Positions 24,817 to 33,127 of a stretch of DNA of 33,159 nucleotides are shown one piece after another (the stretch's first letter is position 1; each line of letters opens with the position of its first letter). The notes below the pieces were generated by a model that was given only the letters and a program-made list of their open reading frames with translations, made no database searches and was not told where the DNA came from. The translations under genes and the position numbers were made by a program. The stretch covers positions 6,811 to 39,969 of the forward strand of contig AZHR01000012.1 in assembly GCA_000504625.1 (NCBI GenBank), written 5' to 3'. The stretch is from an alpha proteobacterium SCGC AAA240-E13. GTDB taxonomy: Bacteria; Pseudomonadota; Alphaproteobacteria; Pelagibacterales; Pelagibacteraceae.

Positions 24817-25762
24817 ATTTCTCTGAAAGAAATTTTTCGGCTTCTAGGGCTGACATACAACCCATACCAGCTGCAGTAACAGCCTGTCGAAATATTTTAT
24901 CTTTAACATCACCAGCCGCATATACGCCTGGTACTTTCGTAGCGGTCAAATCAGGTTTAGTTATAATATATCCGTCTTTATCCATATCCAATTGACCTTT
25001 AAAAAGTGATGTTGCTGGATCATGCCCAATTGCAATAAACAAACCATCAATTTTTAGTTCTGAGATAGAATTTGTTTTTAAATTTTTAATTTTAATTCCC
25101 GTGACACTTTTTGGATCCTTTTTTCCGATTACATCCTTTACAATAGTATCCCAAATAATTTCTATTTTTTTATTGTTCATTAATTTTTTTTGAAGCATTT
25201 TTTCAGCTCTTAACTTATCTCGCCTATGAATTAATTTTACCTTTGTTGCAAATTTTGTTAAAAAAAGTGCTTCTTCCACTGCAGCGTTTCCACCTCCTAC
25301 AACGGCTACTTCTTTTTCTTTAAAAAAGAAACCATCACATGTTGCACATGCGGATACACCAAAACCCTTATACTCTTCCTCAGATTTCAAATTTAACCAT
25401 CTAGCCTGAGCTCCAGTTGAAATTATGAGTGAATCAGCTGTGTAAACATTTCCACTGTCCCCTACTGCTTTAAAAGGATTTTTTGATAAATCCACTTTTT
25501 CTATATGATCTTCAATAAGCTCAGTACCAACTGCCTTAGCTTGATCTTTCATTTGATCCATTAACCATGGTCCTTGTATAACATCAGCATATCCTGGATA
25601 ATTTTCAACATCTGTAGTGATCGTCATTTGTCCTCCTGGCTGAATGCCATGAACTAAAACAGGTTTAAGCATTGCTCTTGCAGCATAAATTGCAGCTGTA
25701 TATCCAGCTGGACCAGATCCTAAAATAAGCAACTTTGAATGTTTTGTTGAATTTTGATTCAT
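24809..25762 (-). CDS. trxB: Thioredoxin-disulfide reductase
   Basis: FAD/NADPH enzyme that keeps thioredoxin reduced. The 317 residues are typical. The FAD dinucleotide fold GSGPAGYTAAIYAARA is at the N-terminus. The redox pair is C139/C142 in ACATCDGFF, the NADPH motif VVGGGNAAVEEALFL follows, and the FAD-closing AAGDVKD lies near the C-terminus. It follows guaC on the same strand after a 51-base gap. It converges on aspC with an 8-base overlap. Confidence 0.97.
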   Translation of the reverse strand: MNQNSTKHSKLLILGSGPAGYTAAIYAARAMLKPVLVHGIQPGGQMTITTDVENYPGYADVIQGPWLMDQMKDQAKAVGTELIEDHIEKVDLSKNPFKAVGDSGNVYTADSLIISTGAQARWLNLKSEEEYKGFGVSACATCDGFFFKEKEVAVVGGGNAAVEEALFLTKFATKVKLIHRRDKLRAEKMLQKKLMNNKKIEIIWDTIVKDVIGKKDPKSVTGIKIKNLKTNSISELKIDGLFIAIGHDPATSLFKGQLDMDKDGYIITKPDLTATKVPGVYAAGDVKDKIFRQAVTAAGMGCMSALEAEKFLSEKFN

Positions 25763-25813
25763 ATTTCAATCATATCTAGTTACTTTTGAAAAAATTATAA
25801 GGTCTTACTTTAA

Positions 25814-26851
25814 TTAACTTTGATCAAAAGTATTATTGTATTGATTGCTTACTCTAACAAAAGTAGTACATTTACTTAGTTGTTTTAGAGATGGAGCACC
25901 CACATATGTACAACTACTTCTAACTCCCCCCAATATATTTAAAACTGTATTCTTAATTTTTCCACGATATTTTAATCTTACTGTTTTCCCCTCACTACTT
26001 CTATAATCTGCAAGACCTCCATAATGTTTTGCATTTGCGGTATCTGAACTTGATCCATAAAATTCAATATATTTTGATCCATTTTTTTTTACTATTTTCC
26101 CCTTACCTTCGTCGTGACCAGCAAACATTCCTCCCAACATAACAAAATCAGCTCCTCCACCGAAAGCCTTTGCCACATCTCCAGGACAAGTACATCCACC
26201 ATCAGCGATAATATGAGCACCTAATCCATGAGCAGCATCCGCGCATTCAATAACTGCACTCAGTTGAGGATAGCCTACACCTGTTTGGATTCGAGTTGTA
26301 CAAACACTTCCAGGGCCTATACCTACCTTAACAATATCTGCGCCACTTAATATTAGTTCCTGGGTCATATCGGCAGTTACTACATTTCCTGCAATTATTG
26401 TTTTTGTTGGATATTTTTCTCTTACCGATTTAACAAATTTACTAAAATGATCAGAATATCCATTAGCAATATCTATGCAAATAAATTGAAAAAAACTAAA
26501 TTCTTTTAGAACATCTTTAATTCTTTTAAAATCTTCATCACTTGTTCCAGTACTAAGTGCCAAATGAGGATAAATTGATTTAATATATGAACAACGTTTG
26601 ATGATTTTAGTATCATGTTGTTTAGTTAAGCAAGTCATTATTTCAAAATCTGCTAGATTTTTTGCTACCTCTAATTCACCAACGCCATCCATGTTTGCTG
26701 CCATAACAGGAACGCCTGACCACTCATTGTTACTATACTTAAATTTATATGTACGTCTAAGTTCAACTTCTTTTCTACTATGCAAAGTGCTTCTTTTTGG
26801 TCTAAAAAGAACATCTGAATAATCTAGCTTGATATCTTCTTCGATACGCAT
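25814..26851 (-). CDS. guaC: GMP reductase
   Basis: Converts GMP to IMP and ammonia with NADPH, returning guanine nucleotides to the IMP branch point. The start at 26851 (MRIEEDIKLDYSDVLFRPKR) gives 345 residues and puts the catalytic Cys at 184 in GIGPGSVCTTR, close to Cys186 of the 347-residue E. coli enzyme. A frame start at 26893 adds 14 residues with no family support. LDYSDVLFRPKRS distinguishes GuaC from IMP dehydrogenase, and no CBS domains are present. ADGGCTCPGDVAKAFGGGAD, MLGGMFAGHDE and the flap-like YGSSS segment are also as in GuaC. Confidence 0.95.
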   Translation of the reverse strand: MRIEEDIKLDYSDVLFRPKRSTLHSRKEVELRRTYKFKYSNNEWSGVPVMAANMDGVGELEVAKNLADFEIMTCLTKQHDTKIIKRCSYIKSIYPHLALSTGTSDEDFKRIKDVLKEFSFFQFICIDIANGYSDHFSKFVKSVREKYPTKTIIAGNVVTADMTQELILSGADIVKVGIGPGSVCTTRIQTGVGYPQLSAVIECADAAHGLGAHIIADGGCTCPGDVAKAFGGGADFVMLGGMFAGHDEGKGKIVKKNGSKYIEFYGSSSDTANAKHYGGLADYRSSEGKTVRLKYRGKIKNTVLNILGGVRSSCTYVGAPSLKQLSKCTTFVRVSNQYNNTFDQS

Positions 26852-26945
26852 GATTCCAGAAGTAATGTATATATGCTTTTTGTTACATTTCAATAAACAA
26901 ATATGTTGTGGATAAATAGAATATTGAAATATATATAAACAATAT

Positions 26946-27902
26946 ATGGCTAAACTTAAAGCATTGCTGTTGACAGAAGGCTACCATGGAATGATTAGCC
27001 AAGTAGAAGGAATGGCAAAAGCTTTAAAAGTTGAATTTCAACACAAAATTGTAAGGCTAAACTGGTTATGGAATTATATTCCGCCCAAATTTACCCCAAA
27101 ATCACATTTAGTTTTAAAAGATAAAAATTACATATCAGATTCTGAAAAATTTGATTTAATCATTTCATGCGGAAGAAAAAGTGTTATTCCATCAATTTTG
27201 CTTAAGAAAAAAAATAACAAAATTTTTACAATTCATATACAAGACCCCAAAGTTGATTTTAAAAATTTCAATATAATTGTTGCGCCCGAACATGATGGAA
27301 TTAAAGGGGACAATGTAATTACTTCAAAGGGTGCTATTCATTATATTACCCATCAGGAAATTGAAAAATCAAAATATTATTTAGAAGATAAAGTTCAGAG
27401 CACAAAAATTGTTACTTTAATATTGGGTGGCCCAAATAAATATTACAATTTTAATAATGATGAAATGGTCAAAATATTCAATCAGATTAAAACAAAATAT
27501 ATTTCTAGTGGTTATAAGGCAATAATAATTCCTTCAATACGGACACCAAAAAAAACAATTAATTTAGCGATAAAAGAATTTGTTAGTAATGGATTTGTTG
27601 TTAGTTCGGTTGATAAACAAGCGTATCTATCTTCTCTTGCCTTAGCCACCTATGTGGTTGTAACCTGTGATTCTACATCTATGATATCTGAAGCAGCAAT
27701 GTCCGGAAAACCAATTTTTGTTGCCCATATGCAACCAAAAAGAAATAATTATAGATTTAAAAAATTTTACCAATTGTTCGAAAAATTGGGAATTACAAGA
27801 AATTTAGGAGATAAGGTTGAAAGTTGGACTTATGACAGTTTTAATGAAGCCGAAAGAGTAGCAGCCGTGTTGAATCAAAAAATTATATTACAAATTAAAT
27901 AA
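26946..27902 (+). CDS. ELM1/GtrOC1-family protein (mitochondrial fission ELM1-like)
   Basis: A 318-residue protein of the DUF1022 family. It is related to plant ELM1, a mitochondrial fission factor, and has a GT-B glycosyltransferase-like look. Segments supporting this are the N-terminal LLTEGYHGMISQVEGMAKAL, LIISCGRKSVIPSILLKK, the basic/ligand segment IHIQDPKVDFKNFNIIVAPE, TLILGGPNKYYNF, and the C-terminal VVTCDSTSMISEAAMSGKPI, which resembles nucleotide-sugar sites in GT-B enzymes. Bacterial function is not established; envelope glycan synthesis is a guess. It is 8 bases upstream of the 2OG-oxygenase-like gene and divergent from guaC over 94 bases. Confidence 0.82.
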   Translation: MAKLKALLLTEGYHGMISQVEGMAKALKVEFQHKIVRLNWLWNYIPPKFTPKSHLVLKDKNYISDSEKFDLIISCGRKSVIPSILLKKKNNKIFTIHIQDPKVDFKNFNIIVAPEHDGIKGDNVITSKGAIHYITHQEIEKSKYYLEDKVQSTKIVTLILGGPNKYYNFNNDEMVKIFNQIKTKYISSGYKAIIIPSIRTPKKTINLAIKEFVSNGFVVSSVDKQAYLSSLALATYVVVTCDSTSMISEAAMSGKPIFVAHMQPKRNNYRFKKFYQLFEKLGITRNLGDKVESWTYDSFNEAERVAAVLNQKIILQIK

Positions 27903-27910
27903 TTAATACT

Positions 27911-28573
27911 ATGGAATTTTTAGACTCATTAAAAAATAGATCAAAGCATTACAATTTTCCTTTTGATCATTGGGAATTAAATAAACCTCTAACTGAGAAA
28001 GCCATAGAAGAAATTTGCAGGGCGGAAATTGTAAATTTAAATAAAATGAATATAAATTATGATGGAACTCGAGCGATTGATGGAGGAGAAGGAAAATTTA
28101 GGGCAGGGATATTAAGTGGAGGCATTGCATTAAAATTTAGATGTTTTATCGATAAAAATAATTCAAAAAATTTTCCAAATCTTGAAAGTTTAATATCGGA
28201 ACTCCGATCAAAAGAAACCTACAGTTATATAAGTGAAATAATCAAAAAAGATCTTTCTAATTCGTATGTGAGAGTTGAAGTCATAGCTGACCGCCAAGGA
28301 TTTTGGTTAAAACCACATTGTGATATCAAGGAAAAATTGATATCCAGCTTAATTTTTGCAAATCCATTTAATGAATCAAAAGATCTTGGAACCGATCTGT
28401 ATGATAAAAAATTAGTAAGAGTTAAGACTGTTCCTTACAGAGATAATTATGGTTATTTTTTTACAAGTGGACCAAATACATGGCATGGTATGGAAAAAAA
28501 AGAAATTAAAAAAGAAAGAAGATGTCTCCAAATAAACTATGTAACTTTTAAAACTGATTGGCCAGTTAATTAA
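27911..28573 (+). CDS. 2-oxoglutarate/Fe(II) oxygenase-like protein
   Basis: A 220-residue protein with the pieces of a 2OG-Fe(II) dioxygenase: HxD at H136/D138 in WLKPHCDIKEKLISSLI, distal His192 in TWHGMEKK, and Arg203/204 eleven or twelve residues later as the likely 2-oxoglutarate contact. Between them lies a jelly-roll-like region with alternating hydrophobic residues. The N-terminal ~75 residues, including TRAIDGGEGKFRAGIL, are not something I can assign. Such enzymes hydroxylate proteins, sugars or small molecules; the substrate here is unknown. Close spacing to the ELM1 gene suggests a shared pathway. Its 3' end overlaps carB by 8 bases. Confidence 0.75.
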   Translation: MEFLDSLKNRSKHYNFPFDHWELNKPLTEKAIEEICRAEIVNLNKMNINYDGTRAIDGGEGKFRAGILSGGIALKFRCFIDKNNSKNFPNLESLISELRSKETYSYISEIIKKDLSNSYVRVEVIADRQGFWLKPHCDIKEKLISSLIFANPFNESKDLGTDLYDKKLVRVKTVPYRDNYGYFFTSGPNTWHGMEKKEIKKERRCLQINYVTFKTDWPVN

Positions 28574-31500
28574 TAAATACATTTTGGATTGCTTTAACAT
28601 TCATTTTTTTAAATTTAAGTGACTTGATACCTTCTAAACAAGTATAAGCAGTAGACATATTTGTACAATATGGAACTTTATTAATTAGTGTAGCTCTTCT
28701 TAAGGAAGTTGAATCGTGAACACGATAAGCGCGCTTTCCACCACCGGTATTAATTACTAAGGCAATTTTTTTTGCATTTAGTATATCAACAATATGAGGA
28801 GAGCCTCCACTTACTTTATTTACTTTTTTGCATTTAATGCCATTTTTTTTTATTATATTTGCAGTACCTTCGGTTCCACATAATGTAAAATTTAACTCAA
28901 CTAATTTTTTTGCTAAATTTACGCCTTCAATTTTATGTTTATCTTGTAAAGAAATAAATGCTAACCCACTTGTTGGCAATGAATTTCCAGCAGAAATTTG
29001 GCTTTTAGCATAAGCAAGACCAAAATCTTTATCTATTCCCATAACTTCTCCAGTAGATTTCATTTCAGGTCCTAACAACACATCGACGTTTGGAAACTTA
29101 TTGAATGGAAAAACAGCTTCTTTTACAGCAAACATATTCTTGTTTTTGTTTATTAAATTAAATTTTGATAATTTTTCACCTGCCATTACTCTTGAAGCAA
29201 TTTTAGCTAAAGGAATTCCTTTAGCCTTTGAAACAAACGGAACAGTTCTGCTAGCTCTTGGGTTAACTTCAATTACATAAATTTCGTCATTTTTGATTGC
29301 AAATTGTACATTCATAAAACCTTTTACTTTTAGTGCTAATGCTAATTTTTTTGTTTGATTATTAATTTCGACTATTAATTTTTCCTTAATAGATACTGGA
29401 GGCAGACAACATGCCGAGTCGCCCGAGTGAATACCAGCTTCTTCAATGTGTTGCATTATCCCAGCAACAAATACTTCATCACCATCTGAAATGGCGTCAA
29501 CATCAACTTCCATTGCATTATTAATAAATCTATCGATTAATATTGGGTTGTTTTCTGCAGCTTTAAAAGCTTCTTCCACAAAATTTTTTAGTTGATTTTT
29601 TTCATGAACTATTTCCATTGCTCTGCCACCCAAAACATATGATGGTCGAATAACTAAAGGCAGACCAATTCTTTCAGAAATTTTGATTGCTTGATTATAA
29701 GATTTTGCAATTCCGCTTTCTGCTTGTTTCAGTTTTAATCTATTCAGAAGATTTTTAAATCTTTCCCTATCCTCAGCTAAATCTATGGAGGTGTATTGAG
29801 TACCAAGAATTGGTAGTTTATTTTCGTGTAAAAATTTGGCAAGTTTAATGGGTGTTTGACCACCGAATTGCGCAATTATTCCAAATAAATTACCCTTTTC
29901 TTTTTCTCTATTGATAATATTGTTAACGTATTCTTCCTTAAGAGGTTCAAAGTAAAGTCTATCACTTGTATCGTAATCTGTTGAAACTGTTTCAGGATTA
30001 CAATTAATCATAATTGTTTCAAAACCTACTTCTCTAAGAGCAAAACTTGCTTGGCAACAACAATAATCAAATTCTATTCCTTGACCAATACGATTTGGTC
30101 CACCACCTAAAATTATTATTTTTCTTTTTGAAGACGGATTTGCCTCGCATTCTGATCTAATATCAAAATTTCTTTGATAGGTTGAATACATATACGGTGT
30201 AAAAGACTTAAACTCAGCAGCACATGTGTCGACTTTTTTAAAAACAGGAATTACTTTAAGAGCGGTTCTTTTTTTTCTAACTATCGTTTCGGGAATTTTT
30301 GTTAATTGTGATAATTTTTTATCTGAAAAACCTATTGATTTAATTCTATTAAATTCAACATAATTTTTAGGTAAACCAATTTTTATAATTTCATTTTCTG
30401 TATCTACAATTTCCTTAACTTGTTCTAAAAACCAATTGTCTATTTTTGATAGTCTTTGTATTTTTTTGATATTTATTTTTTTTCTAAAAGCCTCAGCTAC
30501 CAATAATATTTTATCAGGAATATTTTCTTTAAGTTTTTTTTCTATATGCTTTTTATTAAGTTCAAAAATTCTATCTAAACCTGAAAAGCCAATCTCCAAA
30601 GATACCAATGCTTTCTGTAAAGACTCTTTAAAATTTCTTCCTATTGCCATTGCTTCTCCAACTGACTTCATAGAAGTTCCAAGTGTAACTGGCGAAGTTG
30701 AAAATTTTTCAAAAGTAAATCTTGGAATTTTTGTTACAATGTAATCTATAGTAGGTTCAAAAGAAGCTGGTGTTGTTTTTGTAATTTCATTTTTTAATTC
30801 ATCTAATGTATAGCCCACAGCAAGTTTAGTGGCGACTTTTGCAATTGGAAATCCTGTTGCTTTAGAGGCAAGAGCTGAAGATCTTGAAACTCTTGGATTC
30901 ATTTCTATAATTACCATTCTTCCGTCTCTAGGATTGATTGCAAATTGGACATTTGATCCACCGGTCTCGACACCAATCTTTCTAAGGCATGCAAATGAAG
31001 CATTTCTCATAACTTGATATTCTTTATCAGTTAAAGTTAGAGCTGGAGCTATAGTTATAGAGTCTCCAGTATGAATTCCCATAGGGTCAACATTTTCAAT
31101 TGAACAGATGATTATACAGTTGTCTTTTTTATCTCTTACCACTTCCATTTCAAATTCTTTCCAACCCTCTAAACACTCTTCAATTAAAACTTGATTTGCG
31201 GGAGATTCATTTAAACCGTTTTTAACTATCTTAAAGAAATCTCTTTTATTTTTTGCAATACCACCTCCCAGTCCACCAAGAGTAAAAGAAGGTCTAATTA
31301 TTGCTGGCAAGCCAATTTGTTTTAAAATTTTTTTAGCTTCCTTAGTATTTTTGGCAATCTTTGATTTGGGTAAATCTAGTCCTATATCAAACATATTTTG
31401 TCTAAATTTTTTTCTATCTTCAGCATTTGAAATTGCTTTGGATTTTGCTCCTATAAGTTCAATTTTATATTTTTTTAAAATACCTTTTTTTTCTGCTTCC

Positions 31501-31799
31501 ATTGCTAAGTTCAAAGCAGTTTGGCCACCCATTGTAGGAAGAATGGCATCGGGTCTTTCTTTTTTAAGAATTTTTTCTAAGGTTTCTATAGTTATTGGCT
31601 CAATATAAGTTTTATCTGCAACATCCGGATCAGTCATAATCGTTGCTGGGTTTGAATTTATTAAAATAACTTTATAACCTTCATCCTTTAAGGCTTTACA
31701 TGCTTGTGTTCCCGAATAATCAAATTCACATGCTTGACCAATGATTATTGGTCCAGCACCAACTACTAAAATTTTTTTAAGATCTTTTCTTTTTGGCAT
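28566..31799 (-). CDS. carB: Carbamoyl-phosphate synthase large subunit
   Basis: Makes carbamoyl phosphate from bicarbonate, ATP and ammonia delivered by CarA, for pyrimidine and arginine synthesis. The 1077 residues contain two homologous ATP-grasp halves. The first begins VVGAGPIIIGQACEFDYSG and the second IILGGGPNRIGQGIEFDYCC. Each half has a PSFTLGG/PSYVLGG-type loop and an EMNPRVSRSSALASKATG- or EVNPRASRTVPFVSKAKG-type Mg site. The C-terminal ~140 residues form the MGS-like allosteric domain (ALVINTGGGKRAYRVHDS). Its ATG lies inside the carA 3' end (23-base overlap). Confidence 0.98.
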   Translation of the reverse strand: MPKRKDLKKILVVGAGPIIIGQACEFDYSGTQACKALKDEGYKVILINSNPATIMTDPDVADKTYIEPITIETLEKILKKERPDAILPTMGGQTALNLAMEAEKKGILKKYKIELIGAKSKAISNAEDRKKFRQNMFDIGLDLPKSKIAKNTKEAKKILKQIGLPAIIRPSFTLGGLGGGIAKNKRDFFKIVKNGLNESPANQVLIEECLEGWKEFEMEVVRDKKDNCIIICSIENVDPMGIHTGDSITIAPALTLTDKEYQVMRNASFACLRKIGVETGGSNVQFAINPRDGRMVIIEMNPRVSRSSALASKATGFPIAKVATKLAVGYTLDELKNEITKTTPASFEPTIDYIVTKIPRFTFEKFSTSPVTLGTSMKSVGEAMAIGRNFKESLQKALVSLEIGFSGLDRIFELNKKHIEKKLKENIPDKILLVAEAFRKKINIKKIQRLSKIDNWFLEQVKEIVDTENEIIKIGLPKNYVEFNRIKSIGFSDKKLSQLTKIPETIVRKKRTALKVIPVFKKVDTCAAEFKSFTPYMYSTYQRNFDIRSECEANPSSKRKIIILGGGPNRIGQGIEFDYCCCQASFALREVGFETIMINCNPETVSTDYDTSDRLYFEPLKEEYVNNIINREKEKGNLFGIIAQFGGQTPIKLAKFLHENKLPILGTQYTSIDLAEDRERFKNLLNRLKLKQAESGIAKSYNQAIKISERIGLPLVIRPSYVLGGRAMEIVHEKNQLKNFVEEAFKAAENNPILIDRFINNAMEVDVDAISDGDEVFVAGIMQHIEEAGIHSGDSACCLPPVSIKEKLIVEINNQTKKLALALKVKGFMNVQFAIKNDEIYVIEVNPRASRTVPFVSKAKGIPLAKIASRVMAGEKLSKFNLINKNKNMFAVKEAVFPFNKFPNVDVLLGPEMKSTGEVMGIDKDFGLAYAKSQISAGNSLPTSGLAFISLQDKHKIEGVNLAKKLVELNFTLCGTEGTANIIKKNGIKCKKVNKVSGGSPHIVDILNAKKIALVINTGGGKRAYRVHDSTSLRRATLINKVPYCTNMSTAYTCLEGIKSLKFKKMNVKAIQNVFIN

Positions 31800-32991
31800 T
31801 TTTTTTCATATTGTTAATAAATTCTTGAAATAAATAAACACTGTCTTGTGGACCAGGATTAGACTCCGGGTGATATTGAACAGAAAAAACAGGTTTATTT
31901 TTTAATCTGATTCCCTCAACACAATTATCAAATAATGATTTATGAGTGACCTCAATATTCTTTGGTAAACTTTCTTTGATAATTTCAAAACCATGATTTT
32001 GACTGGTAATTTCTACATTACTTTTAATTAAATTTTTGACCGGGTGATTAGCGCCCCTATGTCCAAGTTTCATTTTTTTTGTTTTTGCACCAAGTGCTAG
32101 CGCAAGTATTTGGTGACCAAGACAAATTCCAAAAATAGGTATTTCCTCATTAATTAATTTTTTAATAATTCCAATTGCATATTTTCCAGTTGCTGCAGGA
32201 TCACCAGGGCCGTTGGATAAAAATATACCGTCAGGTTTCATTTTTAATATTTCTATCGCACTTGTTTTACAAGAAACAATATTAACTTCACATTTAAAAT
32301 CAGAAAAATATCTTAAAATATTTTTTTTGATTCCATAGTCAATCGCTACAACTTTGAATGATTTAATTTTATTTTTTAAAAATCGACTTTCTTTTTTCCA
32401 GGTTTTAAACCCTGCCCATTTATAATTTTTTTTAGTTGTAACTTTTTCTGCTAAATCTAAATTTTTTAAACCACTCCATTTAATTGATAAATTTTTTAAT
32501 TTATTAATGTTAAATTTTCCTTTTTTGGAAAAAGAAATAGTTCCTTTCGGAGCCCCCTTATCTCTTATAAAGTTTGTTAAACTTCTAGTATCAAAACCAG
32601 TAATACCTACTATTTTATTTTTTTTTAACCAGTTATCTAAATGTTTTAAAGCTCTATAGTTTGATGGGTTTGAAATTTCAGAATTAAAAATTACTCCTCT
32701 GGTCCAAATTTTATCAGATTCATGGTCATCATTATTTGTTCCAACATTGCCAATGTGGGGAAAGGTAAAATTAATAATTTGACCAGCGTATGAAGGGTCA
32801 GTGATTATTTCCTGATATCCGGTTATGGAAGTATTAAAGCAAACTTCACCGGTTGTTATTCCTTCAAATCCAAATCCATATCCTTTGAAAAAACTGCCAT
32901 CTTCTAAAACTAAAATTCCTGTGGGATTAATCTTTATAAGATTATCTTTTTTTAAATAAATCGAATTTGTTTTTACGTCCAACAAATACAA
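31777..32991 (-). CDS. carA: Carbamoyl-phosphate synthase small subunit
   Basis: Glutamine amidotransferase subunit that feeds ammonia to CarB. The N-terminal domain has VLEDGSFFKGYGFG and FNTSITGYQEIITDPSYAGQ. The class I GATase domain has GICLGHQIL with nucleophile C290, then GHRGANHPV, SQNHGFE, and the His/Glu pair in SVQYHPESNPGP. An in-frame stop lies upstream and there is no ATG anywhere near the N-terminus. Translation must begin at a TTG: codon 1 (32991) or the TTGs at codons 3-4. The 404 residues are about 20 longer than E. coli CarA, all N-terminal. It is co-transcribed with carB. Confidence 0.94.
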   Translation of the reverse strand: MYLLDVKTNSIYLKKDNLIKINPTGILVLEDGSFFKGYGFGFEGITTGEVCFNTSITGYQEIITDPSYAGQIINFTFPHIGNVGTNNDDHESDKIWTRGVIFNSEISNPSNYRALKHLDNWLKKNKIVGITGFDTRSLTNFIRDKGAPKGTISFSKKGKFNINKLKNLSIKWSGLKNLDLAEKVTTKKNYKWAGFKTWKKESRFLKNKIKSFKVVAIDYGIKKNILRYFSDFKCEVNIVSCKTSAIEILKMKPDGIFLSNGPGDPAATGKYAIGIIKKLINEEIPIFGICLGHQILALALGAKTKKMKLGHRGANHPVKNLIKSNVEITSQNHGFEIIKESLPKNIEVTHKSLFDNCVEGIRLKNKPVFSVQYHPESNPGPQDSVYLFQEFINNMKKNAKKKRS

Positions 32992-33033
32992 CTCATGAGT
33001 TATAGGTTGTTACAATAAAACATGATTTTGCGC

Positions 33034-33062
33034 AAGATAAGTGATTGACTTCGACGCGTCAA
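33034..33062 (-). promoter_or_regulatory. Candidate promoter for carAB
   Basis: On the minus strand TTGACG (33062-33057) is 17 bases from TATCTT (33039-33034). Initiation would fall near 33027, about 36 bases before the carA TTG. The -35 box is one arm of the inverted repeat at 33045-33062. Confidence 0.5.
33045..33062. repeat. Inverted repeat between carA and yqeY (possible operator)
   Basis: TTGAC-N8-GTCAA forms perfect 5-base arms. A second perfect palindrome, GACGCGTC (33053-33060), overlaps its right half. It is G/C-rich against very A/T-rich surroundings. The two arms supply the -35 boxes of opposing candidate promoters, so a bound protein could affect both directions. The + strand pair would be TTGACT (33045-33050) with TTAATT (33068-33073), spacer 17. 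Confidence 0.4.
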
Positions 33063-33127
33063 GTAACTTAATTTTTTCTTTTGAAGGTTTTATTTTATTA
33101 AAGTAGATTCGTGTCTTCGTAATAATT

